A DNA stretch of 64,000 bases from Channa striata (taxonomy: Eukaryota > Chordata > Actinopteri > Anabantiformes > Channidae). Shown here piece after piece: positions 12,717-25,140 of the stretch. Location: positions 9,209,001 to 9,273,000 of the forward strand of contig CM065181.1 of NCBI GenBank assembly GCA_033026295.1, written 5' to 3'. Below the pieces are notes generated by a model. The model did not search any database and was not told the DNA's origin. It saw only the letters and a list, made by a program, of their open reading frames with translations. The first letter of the stretch is position 1, and the number at the start of each line of letters is the position of its first letter. The translations under genes were made by a program, and so were the position numbers.

Positions 12717-15490
12717 CTCAGCATGCAATGGTGGAGTGGGGAAGGCAAGGGGAGAAACATTGACTTTTAATGATGCTCTATGCAATACCACTTAAGAGGT
12801 AATAATCAGAAATACAATGCAAGTCGACGCCTTTGACCCACTGGCCCTGAATCGGTGCAAAAAAAAAGAGAGACAGTGCTTAAAGAGAAAGCAGAGCTGG
12901 CTCCAAGGTTGAGACCCAGGCCACCTTTCTCAATAGTTAGACAGCTAAGGTACGCTGAGCCGAACCTGCAGCGTCAGCAGAAAAACATCCAACCACAAAA
13001 GAGAACAGCTAATTAAACTTAGCAGCCTATAGAGAGACAATGCCTACCGAGAGAAGGAGAGAAAAACTAAAAAACTGAGAGTAAATAGTGACGGAAAGAC
13101 ACGGCTGGAAAGACAAATAAGCGTAAGGGGCAGGGTGAGAGTTACACAGGCTAATTGCTCATATGGATTTTGCCATTGTTGGCTTTTGCAGGGTCAAAAA
13201 GGTGAAGCCATTCCCTGTGGTGGCTTCAGGTGAAAGTCTAAATGAGCTAATAACTTAGACTCATAAACTAATACTAATATTGACGGCCCCCACATACACC
13301 GAAAAGCATTAGAAAGATCCCTACCATAAAACAGCTGTAAATATGATATAAGATCTCATCATTTAACTCAACACATACAGAGGAACCTTTTCCCCCTTAC
13401 ACATAAAAATACCATCCACTACGCTGCATCAAATAACCGAGAATATGTTGTGTGTCATTTTATGCAATGCCTACAGGAGCTCGGTAACCTGTCCAGAGGC
13501 ACTGAAGTTGACTAATGTGACAGAAAATTAACAATTAAAAATATCACACGGGCGCAGAGCCACCGCAACGTGGTCTGTTCACAACTCAGTGGACATCCTA
13601 ATTGCTTCGAAATACAATTGGGTTTGGGCTTTGTTTGGTGTTTTGGAGGTATGAAGCGCATCAATGCACACTGGAAATTGAGTTATAAATTACCAAGCTG
13701 AAATAGACATGTACTGTGAATACTCAATATAAAAATGCTAGATGTTATCCCCTTCGAAAAAGCAGATGCAAGCTTGTATACACACACACACAAACGCAAG
13801 ATGCCACTGCTTGCAGCTGCATTTCATTTAGTCCGAAAATTGACTGGCTCTGAACCAAACAATGCATGTGTGGCTATGTGTGTCGTGCTGTATGCCTGTC
13901 ATGGGCTGCGTTGATAAGGTCAACCTTAACAGCAGAGACGGAGGGTTCCAAACACAAACCGCTGGGACCCAGAAAATGACAGAGGATGAGGAAAAGAGAA
14001 ATGTCCATTCATCCAGAGCTTTCCCACTACCTTGTGTGTGTGTGTTCAGACATGTCACTGTGTATGTATGTGTCTGGGTCTGTGCTTGCCATATGAATAC
14101 AGCTCATTGGCTGGTGTGTGAAGTCACTGACAGCTTCATTATGGCTTGTGCGCACAGGGAGACAGCACCATCCAGGGGAAGGAGAGAAGAGGACAGAGAT
14201 GTGGGACAGGTCAGGTTTACTGTTAGGCTAGTCCACGTCACTCCAGCGGTGAGCAGAGCAGCAGAGGTGGTTGTGGGGACAGCTGCTGTCTCCTTTAATG
14301 AGCCAAGGCTTCTTTCATCAGCTTTCAATTTACAAGCCTGTCCACCACTTCTGCACTGCACCCATCTCACACCTGTTCCAGGCTGTCTTGATTCTTTCTG
14401 CTGATCCCCAGGTGTAGTCTGTAATAGTTAAATTAATTTGCTGTCTTACTTTAATTAGATGACCTCACCTGGGAAAGCAGAAATGTGGCTGAGGTGGTCA
14501 GGATATTTAAAGACCTGCACATCCACTTGACAGAAAATACATTTCATATAGTAGCTAGACAGCTTCCAAAATGTAGAGAGAAAATGACTTTAATTAAGGG
14601 CACAAAGTCCCTGAAGATTGATTTACGGTATATAAACACTTGTCACTGTATTTGGTACACTGACATAAAGTGATTGCCAACACAAAAACCTCCCACCTTC
14701 ATGAAAGTTAATTTCAAACAAATGCGCAGTTTCATTTTACACCTTGTATGTATAATGACAAAGCACTTTACCTTATTTATTTTGGCCTTAGACCAAGACA
14801 CCTCAGCAAAACTCTAAATCAGTTTCCAAAGTGAACGTTACAAGGTTCAACAAAGAACTGTCGCAAGGTTCATATATTTGTCAAATATCTTTTCTTATAT
14901 AAACATACACACCAACAGGCCATAAGATTAACAACCTGGTCATTTTAGCGTTGTGAACAGAGGTCCATGTGAGAAAAATGGAATGCTGTTACTGTAACTG
15001 TCATAACAGTGCTCTGAAGCTTATTGTGTATAAGGCGGTTTAGTCACAGACAGGTGACGTCTGTTGATCGAGTCTGGTGTTACAGGGGTACGTATAATTT
15101 AGGTACATTACCCATGTAATATGAGCTACGTGCTTAATGTGTGACCCAAAAGGCACATTTTAACTCACACAAACATCAGCACACAAAATATATTTCACCT
15201 TTAGAAAGGGGGAAGGGGATACCACCTATAGTCAAGAATATGTTTTTCATATGTGTATTAATTTGCACATAATTGATACAGTGGAAGTGATCAGAGTCAG
15301 CTCCTATCAGCCTGGCTGACATTAAACCCATTACTGTAGTTCCAGGTCCTGCGATGTCTACACTCCCTCTACTGGGCTGCTCATGCAGTGCATCACTGTG
15401 GTGAGTTATTCAAGATACAGTCAAAGAAAAAGTGCTTCCACTTCAAACTTCAGCCAAATTCACCAGCACACGGAATATTTCCACAAGGCT
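12713..15490. other. Non-coding sequence downstream of snx10
   Basis: No exon was recognised. Blocks at about 13145-13200 and 13545-13660 (GGCTAATTGCTCATATGG, TCCTAATTGCTTCGAAATAC) look like conserved non-coding DNA. A 180-aa open frame at 13862-14404 has no family motif and overlaps GT-rich sequence. Confidence 0.5.
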
Positions 15491-15507
15491 GTGTCAGAAA
15501 GAGACAA

Positions 15508-15513
15508 TTTATT
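15508..15513 (-). terminator. snx10 poly(A) signal AATAAA
   Basis: A minus-strand AATAAA lies about 380 nt after the snx10 stop codon in AT-rich sequence. It implies a compact 3' UTR of roughly 15490-15892. Confidence 0.5.
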
Positions 15514-15892
15514 CACAAATTGACAAATCATAAAACAAATATTTTCTAAAATGAAAAAAAAATATGTCTACAATCGAAACCGTCCCTTGCTAACGTCAAT
15601 GTAACTTTAGTGCAGATAAAAATTACAAATATAAGAATTCATTAAAGTTAATTTTTACTATACATTTTTTTAAAACATGAAAAAAAAAAATTTTCAACTG
15701 CACCAATTTAAATGACTGTCACATGTTAAGAAAAAAAACTAATTCAAATATTTCTTTAAAAAAAAAATCATTTAAGGGGAACAATGCAGCTAAACAAGTA
15801 AAACAAAGCTTTTTGCTTATTAAGAGTTTCATGGACCATCAAAAACAATTAAATATATTGATAAGAGGAAGGTGCTGTACAACTGCTGTGTG

Positions 15893-17167
15893 TCAGGAAT
15901 CGGTGAGGGGGTGGGGTACTCTGAAAGACAGCTGAACAGCTGTTGGGTCTCCATCTGAGGACTCCAAGAATGGTAGGGGGCTACCTCGAACTGGAGTGTC
16001 CAAACTGAATCCCAAGCCTGATGATGAAGAGCTGTTATTAGACAGAGAGATGCAAAGGTTAATTCAGCATCTGGTATCAAAACCAGCTCTTTAAAGTAAA
16101 ACCTTGTGCCCAGAGCTTGCACCTTTCACAGTCAGAGTCACAGGAAGCCTTGTCCTCTAATCTACTAATGTAACCGCAGCTGGACCGCTGAATGGCTTCA
16201 GCCACTGTGTACCTGGTCTTTCCACAAGCACACGCGTCAATCTTGGCAGTGCTGAGATCTGACTGGAGAAACAGATGGAGCCGACTGTCTGATAACAATA
16301 ATGGTGTTTGAACAACACTAGAAGAAAAGAAAAAAAAAAAAAAATCAGAAACAATTATTATTAAATCCACTTTAAAATGGTGGAGCAGTATTTTTCCTCC
16401 CAGTGATATTAATCTCTGGCAGGTTTATTGCCAACAATGCTGCTCACCTTTCTAAAAACTCCTGCAGACCCTTCATCCTCTGCATGACCTGTTCTGTGTT
16501 CCTCAGACTGAAGAACGGGTTTCGAGGCGGCAACTTGGGCAAAACTCTGGAGACAGAACAACAAAACAAAAATAAGGAAAGTGCATTTCACACATTTTTA
16601 TTCCTAAGTCAGAATGGAAATCTAATTTATTCAAATAAGCTACCACATGTCAAATGATATAAAAATTAACTTGTGAACACACATGATCAGAGCATTCTGT
16701 TCCAGACAATGACGCAGCCAAACAAACTCACTGTAACGCCGCCTTACACAGGAAGTCTTCTTTCGAAAACACATGCTATTTGTCTAAAGAGAGACACATC
16801 ATTTTTAATCAACAGGCATTTCGAGGAAAACATTAAATGAAAATCTAGACATTTTGCAAGTGGCACTTACGTGTAAACAAATCTCATAATCGACGTACGT
16901 GTGCCAGAGGTCAGTTCTATGAAGCCTTGCATCACCAACACAAATACTGATAAACTCCTGCAAATTCAAAACATTAATTTTCCAGCTATCAAAATGTTTC
17001 TCAAGATGCATGCAGTTATCAACAGAATGTTTGAGTACAAAAAAACGATTAGGCCCAAGTTTAGAAAAGCTCACATTGTCCAACCAGCTGCAAGCAAAAA
17101 AATAAAAAAATAAAGAAAAAGTTGGACCACTTACACTTTCTGAGAGATTGCCTAGCTTAGTCTCCAT
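15893..17167 (-). CDS. snx10: Sorting nexin-10 (PX domain), six coding exons
   Basis: Coding exons, 5' to 3' on the minus strand: 17167-17135, 16957-16871, 16783-16683, 16546-16448, 16317-16123, 16031-15893. They total 654 nt (217 aa) with matching phases; human SNX10 has 201 aa. All introns are GT-AG and short (87-177 bp). The protein is a PI3P-binding PX protein of endosomes, known from the family to act with the V-ATPase in vacuole/endosome acidification and osteoclast function. Visible landmarks are [12 protein letters not shown] (exon 2), the PX basic motif [12 protein letters not shown] at about residues 53-64, [24 protein letters not shown], and the tail [12 protein letters not shown]. 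Arg54 aligns with human Arg51, the residue changed in human osteopetrosis. The start Met lies 11 codons before the first intron, the same layout as the short first coding exon in mammals. The C-terminal tail is unlike the human one. The SSSSGLG motif and the cbx3 neighbour favour SNX10 over SNX11. Confidence 0.95.
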
Positions 17168-17181
17168 AACTGGGACAAAAC
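17168..17181 (-). other. snx10: snx10 5' UTR part of first coding exon
   Basis: A pyrimidine-rich tract ending in TTGCAG at 17182-17187 forms a good acceptor directly upstream of the snx10 start codon. A 14-nt untranslated piece therefore precedes the ATG, and at least one non-coding exon must lie upstream. That exon is probably near 18.3-18.4 kb, where minus-strand donors of the type GAG|GTGAAG and AAG|GTAGGA are seen. Confidence 0.55.
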
Positions 17182-17186
17182 CTGCA

Positions 17187-18290
17187 AGAGAGAGAGAGAC
17201 ATGTGCTTTTAGCACAATACTACTATATCTTGTGGTGATAAATGAGCATTTGAAAGAAATGGGTCATTATAGGTCACAGCTATGATGTCATCAAGAGTGA
17301 AAGTCTCCCCCTCAACTTAAGACCTGTTTTGTAAAGCAGAGGTATTGTTTTGCACTGAATACTGTAAGGACTTAGTGATTTGGAGATGATGTGGCATGAA
17401 GTAAAACAATGAGCCAAAGAGGGATTTAACCCCCCCCCCCAAAAAAAATACAGCTGGCTCACTAAACAAATAAACCTATTACGATGCACGTTAACCAGCA
17501 AGATTCAACAATTGTTGAAACACTACAGTACTTTCCTCCATGATTAACGGAGGACAGGGTTGTTCAGTCTTTACAGTGTGGCCTCACATGATAGGCATAT
17601 CTAAAAGACTTAGCCACACTTTGATCATCTGCCCCTTGATGTGTTCATTGGTCACATGTCATATCCAAGCCTCAACTCCAGGCAGAGTCAATAAGTTAAA
17701 CAGCATCAGGAAAAAGTCCCGAGGCTGCCTGAGACAGTGTCTCCGAACAAAACCCGGCCAAACTGGACGACATCACGTGAAATGATCTTATAGGACAATA
17801 CGTCATGTACGTGATAGTCTATTGTTTGAGATGTACTAGTTTACCACTTACTTTTTTGGTCACAAAGAAAAAAAAAGTAAATCAATTTTAATGTCATTAT
17901 ACATTACATAATATAATTGCAATTTACATAGTTTGGGCTGCAATAATGTACAAAAGACAGTTATCTACCATGTACTAGCTTTGAGCAGGACCATATGTTC
18001 AAATCATGCCAGTATGATTTGAAACTCAATTACATGCATTGTAATGTCCTGAAAGAGAAAATGTGAGTAAAATATGACGTCATTGCGTCACTATAGTAGC
18101 ATCTCAGTTTAACTAACCCTGTGAACAACGACCCTTCATACAAACAACATGAATTTAAAAGGAGAACTCACTGTCTTTCACAGAGAAGAAACCAAAACCC
18201 TGCTCCAGACACTCGACTCGTTAGGAACGAAGCTGACATGAAGTTATCATAAACAGAAACTGGAAAATGAAATATTCTGCGCTCGGATTG
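17187..18290 (-). other. snx10: snx10 intron in the 5' UTR
   Basis: No coding potential was seen between the first coding exon of snx10 and the GC-richer stretch at 18.3-18.45 kb. The sequence is AT-rich with a C(10)A(8) run at about 17431-17448. It is best explained as the intron separating a non-coding first exon from the ATG exon; the exact upstream boundary is not resolved. Confidence 0.4.
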
Positions 18291-18680
18291 AGTCCTACCT
18301 TTGCCCTTCTTCACCTCTCAGGCGGACGCCCGGTGTCTGTGGACGAGCAGGAGCAGCTCAGTGGGAATTAACTCCTGCTGAAAACTGCTCGGTGTGACAT
18401 CTGCATCCAACTTTGTTCACGCCCCCTTTTCTCTTTTTTTTTTCTTTTGCCCCCAGCAGGCACCGTTATAAAACATACACTAACCATGGAATAAAAAAGC
18501 TGGAAAAACGCATTTAAATCAGGTAAACAGGCCACAAGAAACGACAATGATCATCCCCCAGTGTTGAGAAAAATGTGTCGTCACTTCGCACCTGAGCTTC
18601 ATTCACAGTGTGGGATCATTTAAACGGTCTCACCTGGTGGGAGGAGGCGGACCAATGGCGAGTTAATGCAAAAATACAAA
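18290..18680 (-). promoter_or_regulatory. Probable snx10 promoter / first exon region
   Basis: This local rise in GC and CpG content lies upstream of the snx10 coding exons. It includes a GC-box-like GGAGGCGG next to a CCAAT at about 18645-18656, and minus-strand splice donors near 18305-18325. Position and composition suit the transcription start of snx10. No TATA box is convincing. The call is inference from sequence composition. Confidence 0.4.
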
Positions 18681-20051
18681 TAACAGGACACACCAATAAT
18701 AGAGCATGAGCTGCTTTCTTGTTTTTGTATAATGCCAAAAGGCATTATAAGGCACTGCTAAGAGAAGAAGAAGAATATTTTACCATGGACTAGCCAAAAT
18801 ATTTTAATGGGTAAAATATGCTCTTATTTAGACTGTTACTGTGTATGTGAGCAGGAGCTATGAGGGTTTAAGGGCCTTTCAAGTAAAGCATTTGTAGTGA
18901 AATGGAGCCACGTCTTATGAATTTATAATGGCTTTTAATTCATGGTCTTTACTTAACCCCATTGCTTATTTGCACACTGCCAACATGGGAGGTATGGCAA
19001 TAATTATATGTCTTTAATTATTGTTTTGTTTTTTTTTTTTTGGTTTTTGGTTTTTCCATTATAAAGGATTTAGTTTTTGACAGATGTCTCTGCCTGACAG
19101 TTTGTGTCTTTGTATGTTTAGCCTGCTCTTAGACCCCTGATGGCATTCCATTGTCTTCATTTGGAGACTGATGATAATAATTAACAACTTTTACTTTTAC
19201 TTTAAAGTCTAATATTATGTCTGTTATGATCACTGCTCTAAGTGATTGGACTATAGACAACTATCATGTGATATAGACTTTTGTTTTTTTATTCACAGTG
19301 AAATTTAAACAAAATAGTATTTTACTTTAACATTCCAAACAGAATCTAGATACTAAGTATCCACATGGCAGGCATTATGTCAGGCATCTACCTCAAATAA
19401 ATATACATTAGAAGTTCCTTATCTAGAGATATTATGTTGTCTTGTAAAGTGATTAGATAGTGGGATACACGTGCAAACGGGTAACTGAACTGCAAACGTT
19501 CTGATGTAAGATTATTAGTTTAAAGATATTCTGTAATTGGGAAATCTATTTGTGATAGTGTGCTGTTTGTGCTTCACATCACTGGTTCTTGATCACTATA
19601 GTGATCTAAAACCCAACAATTAGGACTTTTTGCAGCTGATGTTCTCTTTATCTGATTAAAAATTATTTTGAATATTTTGCATATAAATCTGCTTTCATGT
19701 GGGGATTCTTGATTGTTTACCTGTAGAATTATTTTGTAATTGGTCTTGATTACAGTAGCTCCTAACATGTTAATTTAGACTCCTTTCTGGTACAATTTAA
19801 AAAAATGACTGTAAGCTGTCAATCTGGAACTTGTCCTAGTCAGCTTAACTCTGAAATTCTTCCAAGGGAATTAAAGACTCTCATTTGCCAAATAAACAAC
19901 TTAACACTAATGCACAAAGGTCTACAGTCCATCTCACATGCCCAAATGCCAGTCATGAGATCTCAACAGCACTGCAGAGGAAACCATGGCCCCTATCAAC
20001 ACAACTCACAATTGAACTCAATAGTTTTAGAACCGGTAAAGTACTGAACTA
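18681..20051. other. AT-rich intergenic sequence
   Basis: No gene is seen. An 8-bp perfect inverted repeat (ATAATGCC, 4-nt loop, GGCATTAT) lies at 18729-18748. A T-rich run is at about 19029-19057. The stretch ends at the TA target site of the Tc1 element. Confidence 0.6.
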
Positions 20052-20928
20052 CACTCCCTTCCAAACGTATTGTAAGAGTGAGGCCATCCCCTTTACTTTT
20101 TGCTATGGACTGAAAACATTTGGGATTGACATCAAAAGATGAATGAGACAAGACATCAACATTTCAGCTTTTATTTCTCTGTATTTACATCTGGATTGAT
20201 AACTCAGAAGACAGCACCTTTCGTTTGAACAGACCCATTTTTCATGTGAGCAAAAGTATTCGAACAGATAGACTGGAAATAGAAAAAAGACTTAATACTT
20301 AGTTGCAAATCCTTTGCTTGCAATAGCTGAATCAAGTCTGTGACCCACTGACATCACCAAACTTTTGAATTCTTCTTTTGTGAAGTTTTTCCCAGGCTTT
20401 CACCAAGGCCTCTTTCAGTTGTTGTTGTTTTAGGCAGTTATTCCCTTCAATCTCCTCCGACAAAATGTTTCTGTAGACTTCTTTTGCTGCTGCCATCGTG
20501 TGTTACATCATCAATGAAGATTAATGAGCTTGTCCCAGAAGAAGCCATGCAGCCCAAGCCAGGACATTACCTCCATTGTGTTTCATAGATGAGCTTGTAT
20601 GTTTGGGATCATGAGCAGATTCTTTCTTTCTCTAAACTTTAGTTCCATCTTTGTCTCATCAATCCATAAATCTTTCTTGAAGAATTTTTGAGGCTCATCC
20701 CTGTACCTTTTCCAACCTGGCTTTTCTTTTTTTGTTCTTCTGGCTCTGTATTTTTGTTCATGAAGTCTTCTGTGAACAGTAGACTGAGATGCCTTCACTC
20801 CTGCCCTAGTCAACCAGTTCAATTTCTTGTTGATCTCTTGTCTTTTGATGTCAAGCCCAAATGTTTTCAGTTTACAGCAAAAATTAAGGATTTGGCCTCT
20901 CTGTTCCAATACTTTTAAGAAGGGAGTG
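20052..20928 (-). mobile_element. Tc1/mariner-type DNA transposon, internally deleted
   Basis: The element is 877 bp, flanked by TA dinucleotides (20050-20051 and 20929-20930), the target duplication expected for Tc1/mariner. Long imperfect terminal inverted repeats of about 90 bp are visible: both ends read CACTCCCTTC inward and share CTGAAAACATTTGGG and TTGACATCAAAAGA further in. Full-length relatives are about 1.3-1.6 kb, so this copy is a deletion derivative. It carries only part of a transposase gene on the minus strand. It lies in the snx10-cbx3 spacer and is probably immobile by itself. Confidence 0.9.
20583..20879 (-). pseudogene. Tc1-like transposase fragment
   Basis: A minus-strand reading frame encodes a helix-turn-helix-like stretch (GVKASQSTVHRRLHEQKYRA) followed by FFKKDLWIDETKMELKF. 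This resembles the Tc1 transposase region leading into the first catalytic Asp (W-x-DE/DES). The frame stops soon after, and the rest of the DDE catalytic domain is missing, so no functional enzyme is expected. The upstream part of the frame runs into the terminal inverted repeat. Confidence 0.8.
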
Positions 20929-20930
20929 TA

Positions 20931-22486
20931 TAATGAAACTTACAAGTGTAACCCCAGATGAGCAGGGGTTGAACTATTTAGTCAAGCTAAAAACAGTAGA
21001 GAGACTGGGGACAGTTGTGCCATACAAGCAATTGCAACAGAGAGTAATTACTCCAATTAGGAATAAGGTCCAGCCATGACATTCATAGTGCAGATGCTCA
21101 GATGCTCGTCAACTTTCAGAGAGAAAGTCGCCCTGTGTGGCCTCTCTTTCATCAAAAAGCACAATTCTTTTTTTTTTTTACATATTGTCTCAATTATTTA
21201 CACGAGCCCTTGTAAAATACCATTTTAATGTTAATGTGTCAAGCTGGTGTAGCAAGTTTATTCATGGCTGTCCCTGTAGATACAGTTGCAACACTACATT
21301 ATCATAGAGGCTTGTCTTAGTATAAAATTTGAGGCGAGTCTGCACAGATGGGGAAGCAATTTATACTTGCAATAACTACAAGTCCGATGTGGACTAACTT
21401 CGTCAGTTATCCTGTCTCTGACACACACATAAGCTACATCACACCAAAAAAAAAAGAAACAGACACAAACCCAAATAATGACTTACTTGTATAGCCTATC
21501 CACACACAGTTCATTAAGCTTACAAAGAACCTTTTGTTCAGTTGTGGTTCAATAACATAATTTTAAAAGTATAATTTTAAAAAATACACTTTGTTTATAG
21601 TTGTTACTTAAAAATGTGTTCGCCTTTTTATTGTTCTTTGTTTATAATGCCATTATACAGCCAAGAGCCAATTCAGCCATAGTCTATAAAATAAACAGCA
21701 GAAATTATGTGAAAGATTTTATTATATTTTAATCAATGTTGCAACCATCCTGTATTAGGGTCAGTTGCAACAATAGACTTTGCGTATTCAAGTATAAATT
21801 GTACATATATTGTTAAATGTAGCAATATCAAAGCACTGAGTGTGGGTAGCTGAGATGGGAGTTTATTGTATTCCAAAGTTGGCTTTCTAGGATAAACTGT
21901 CTGAGAAACTGAAAGAAATGAAAAGTGTGTTGCAACCATTCTCACCCTGCCCTATCACAACTGACAAATACTGCCACAAATATAATCAAACAGTTACCAT
22001 GGTAACATTCACTTAGCCATAAGCTAAAGAGTTGTTTGTACATAGTGGATGCACTAACAGCACAAGAACAAGCTTGAAAACTTTGACCAGGAAAAAAACA
22101 TGTACAAATGCAACAATTTGTGAACATGTCCCACTTTCATTAACACCAAGACTAAAATAAAAAAAATATCTAGAATATTTGCAGCTCAGTTTACTTATTT
22201 TGTTAACGACCATAGTACAGTGAAGACTTCAACAGTGTTCCAAAAGATACTCAATGACTTAAGACATTTTGTTTTATCCTAACGAGTCTGTTTAGCCCTT
22301 TCATTCCAAATTACACTGTTCAACAGTCTAACATTGGTCAACTGTATTACCAACTGAACTACAGCCACCTCTGATTTCTGCTTTATAATATTTTCTCCAT
22401 AGTTTATGTAGTTTTTGGCCAGGATTCTGATCCACCAGTGATTAGACCATGAAAAAGTAACCAACAGAGTGTGGTCACATAAAACC
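20931..22486. other. Intergenic sequence between Tc1 element and cbx3 3' end
   Basis: No protein-coding exon was recognised. The sequence is AT-rich. It contains one striking site, a perfect 14-bp RFX X-box palindrome, listed separately. Confidence 0.6.
21993..22006. promoter_or_regulatory. Perfect X-box (RFX-type) palindrome
   Basis: The sequence GTTACCATGGTAAC equals its own reverse complement and fits the RFX X-box consensus GTNRCC-N(0-3)-RGYAAC. It lies about 0.5 kb beyond the cbx3 poly(A) signal in otherwise AT-rich DNA. Binding is inferred from the motif only. Confidence 0.5.
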
Positions 22487-22492
22487 TTTATT
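22487..22492 (-). terminator. cbx3 poly(A) signal AATAAA
   Basis: A minus-strand AATAAA lies about 600 nt past the cbx3 stop codon, followed by T/G-rich sequence. It implies a 3' UTR of roughly 22470-23094. Confidence 0.5.
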
Positions 22493-22751
22493 AGAACTTC
22501 AAATAATATTTACAGACCGTTTACAAAATGCACTTCGAACAAAACATCGGAACTAGGGAAGAACAACGAAAAAAAAAAAAAAACCTCATCTGCATCATAC
22601 GTGAGATTAAGATGGTGATACGTGAACCAACCAGTTTCTACCAGATGAACAGTTGTGGGGGTGGATTTTATTAAAGACATATGGCCTTTATACTGCCATA
22701 ACACAAATCACAAGACCATCACCTCCTTACTCACACAATCACTTCATCTAA

Positions 22752-22925
22752 TATAGTGATCATTAACTCCAGTCTTCAAGAGCCCCTATCCGGCTCGTTT
22801 TCCCCAACTAGCCATGCCAAACCCACTTCTGATTACACGGATCAGGGTGTGTTTAGTCAATTAGAAGCTGGAAAGAGTGGGTTAGAAATGGATGGCTGGA
22901 AACCATGAGCTGATGACCACTGATC
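22752..22925. mobile_element. Palindromic MITE-like repeat in the cbx3 3' UTR
   Basis: The left end reads ATCATTAACTCCAGTCTTCAAGAG and the right end ends ATGAGCTGATGACCACTGAT. Between them are segments such as AAACCCACTTCTGATTACAC opposed by GTGTGTTTAGTC. The pattern matches the common teleost non-autonomous repeats, often placed with hAT elements, that begin with CCAGTCCTCGAG-like sequence and are imperfectly palindromic. The copy is degraded. It lies between the cbx3 stop codon and its poly(A) signal, so it would be transcribed as 3' UTR. Confidence 0.55.
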
Positions 22926-23094
22926 TATGTACAACATAGCTCTCCTTGACTGCCATATAATGAAAGTGTTGAAAAGTCTTAAAAATAACTAAGACAGCTT
23001 AAAAAAATGAAGGCTAGCCAAAGAAAATTCAGTCCTGAGGAAAGGGCATAGGTGCAGCAAGGGCCTGCAAGGACCAAAGGAACTACTAGTACTA

Positions 23095-24314
<1,220 letters not shown>

Positions 24315-24839
24315 TCATTAGTTTGTGCATTTTCACGCCAACAATGATCAATTCCATTACAGATGAGACCGGCACCACGACACAACTAGAACCATGCAAC
24401 GCATAAAAGGCGAAATTGTCGTCAAAGCAATAGGAAAAGCTAGCCAAATCACAATAGAATGACACGTAAGTTAGCAAGCGTGCTAACCGGGGCGATTATT
24501 CAAGCCCGGGTGGCTGACAACATTCCGCTGGTCACCAACTATTCCGAAACGGTCAGGACTTAAGATGCATGACGTTAAACGACAGTCCGACGTTTAAGTT
24601 GGTGGTTCTACGTGAGCAATAAATGAAATTCAGGTTAGTGGTAGCGCGACCAAGCTAAAAACGATCAAGTAACGTAAACCTTTTGAAGGCCAGAGCTACA
24701 ACAACACCCCGAAATAAACGCTTTTGTTTCTAACAAGTTGACTTTAATGCAAATGAAAGTCACCGAAAACTCTGCCGTGCAACCTTACTGCACGATATTG
24801 CGTTAGCATTCACTGACAATAACTTTCTCGCTCACTTTG

Positions 24840-25140
24840 CGTAACTCACTTAGCTAATGTTTTAAGAACCTGTCCTAAAAGCTGTCGTTACTTGCTTGGT
24901 AAGTGCTGCATGGTGCTGCGTTCAAAGTGAAAGTTATTCCTGCATACGTACCAAATAAAGGACAGAAATAGATCCTGTGATGCGTCCTTACCACGCGGTC
25001 GCCCCTTTATCTTTTGTATGCAGTAAGCGCAGCAATGGGCGCCAAGCTAATAGGGCGTCTACGGAAGCCTGCAAGCAAAGCGCTCTTCGCACCTCAGTGC
25101 CACATGGGACGTCTTGGGTTTCCTTCGGCTTTAAACGCTG
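24840..25140 (-). promoter_or_regulatory. Probable cbx3 promoter region
   Basis: CpG-containing sequence upstream of cbx3 (GGGCGCC, GGGCGTC, CCACGCGGTCGCCCC) sits between the coding gene and AT-rich DNA. A minus-strand donor of the type TTTG|GTACGT occurs near 24950 and could end a non-coding first exon. In human this position is a bidirectional promoter shared with HNRNPA2B1; no divergent gene is seen here. Confidence 0.4.

Noticed and set aside
13862..14404. 180-codon plus-strand open frame
   Set aside because: It overlaps GT-rich sequence, shows no domain, has no splice or poly(A) context, and its composition follows the local DNA.
1..15490. skap2 exons, expected beyond snx10
   Set aside because: No PH or SH3 domain coding stretch was seen on either strand.
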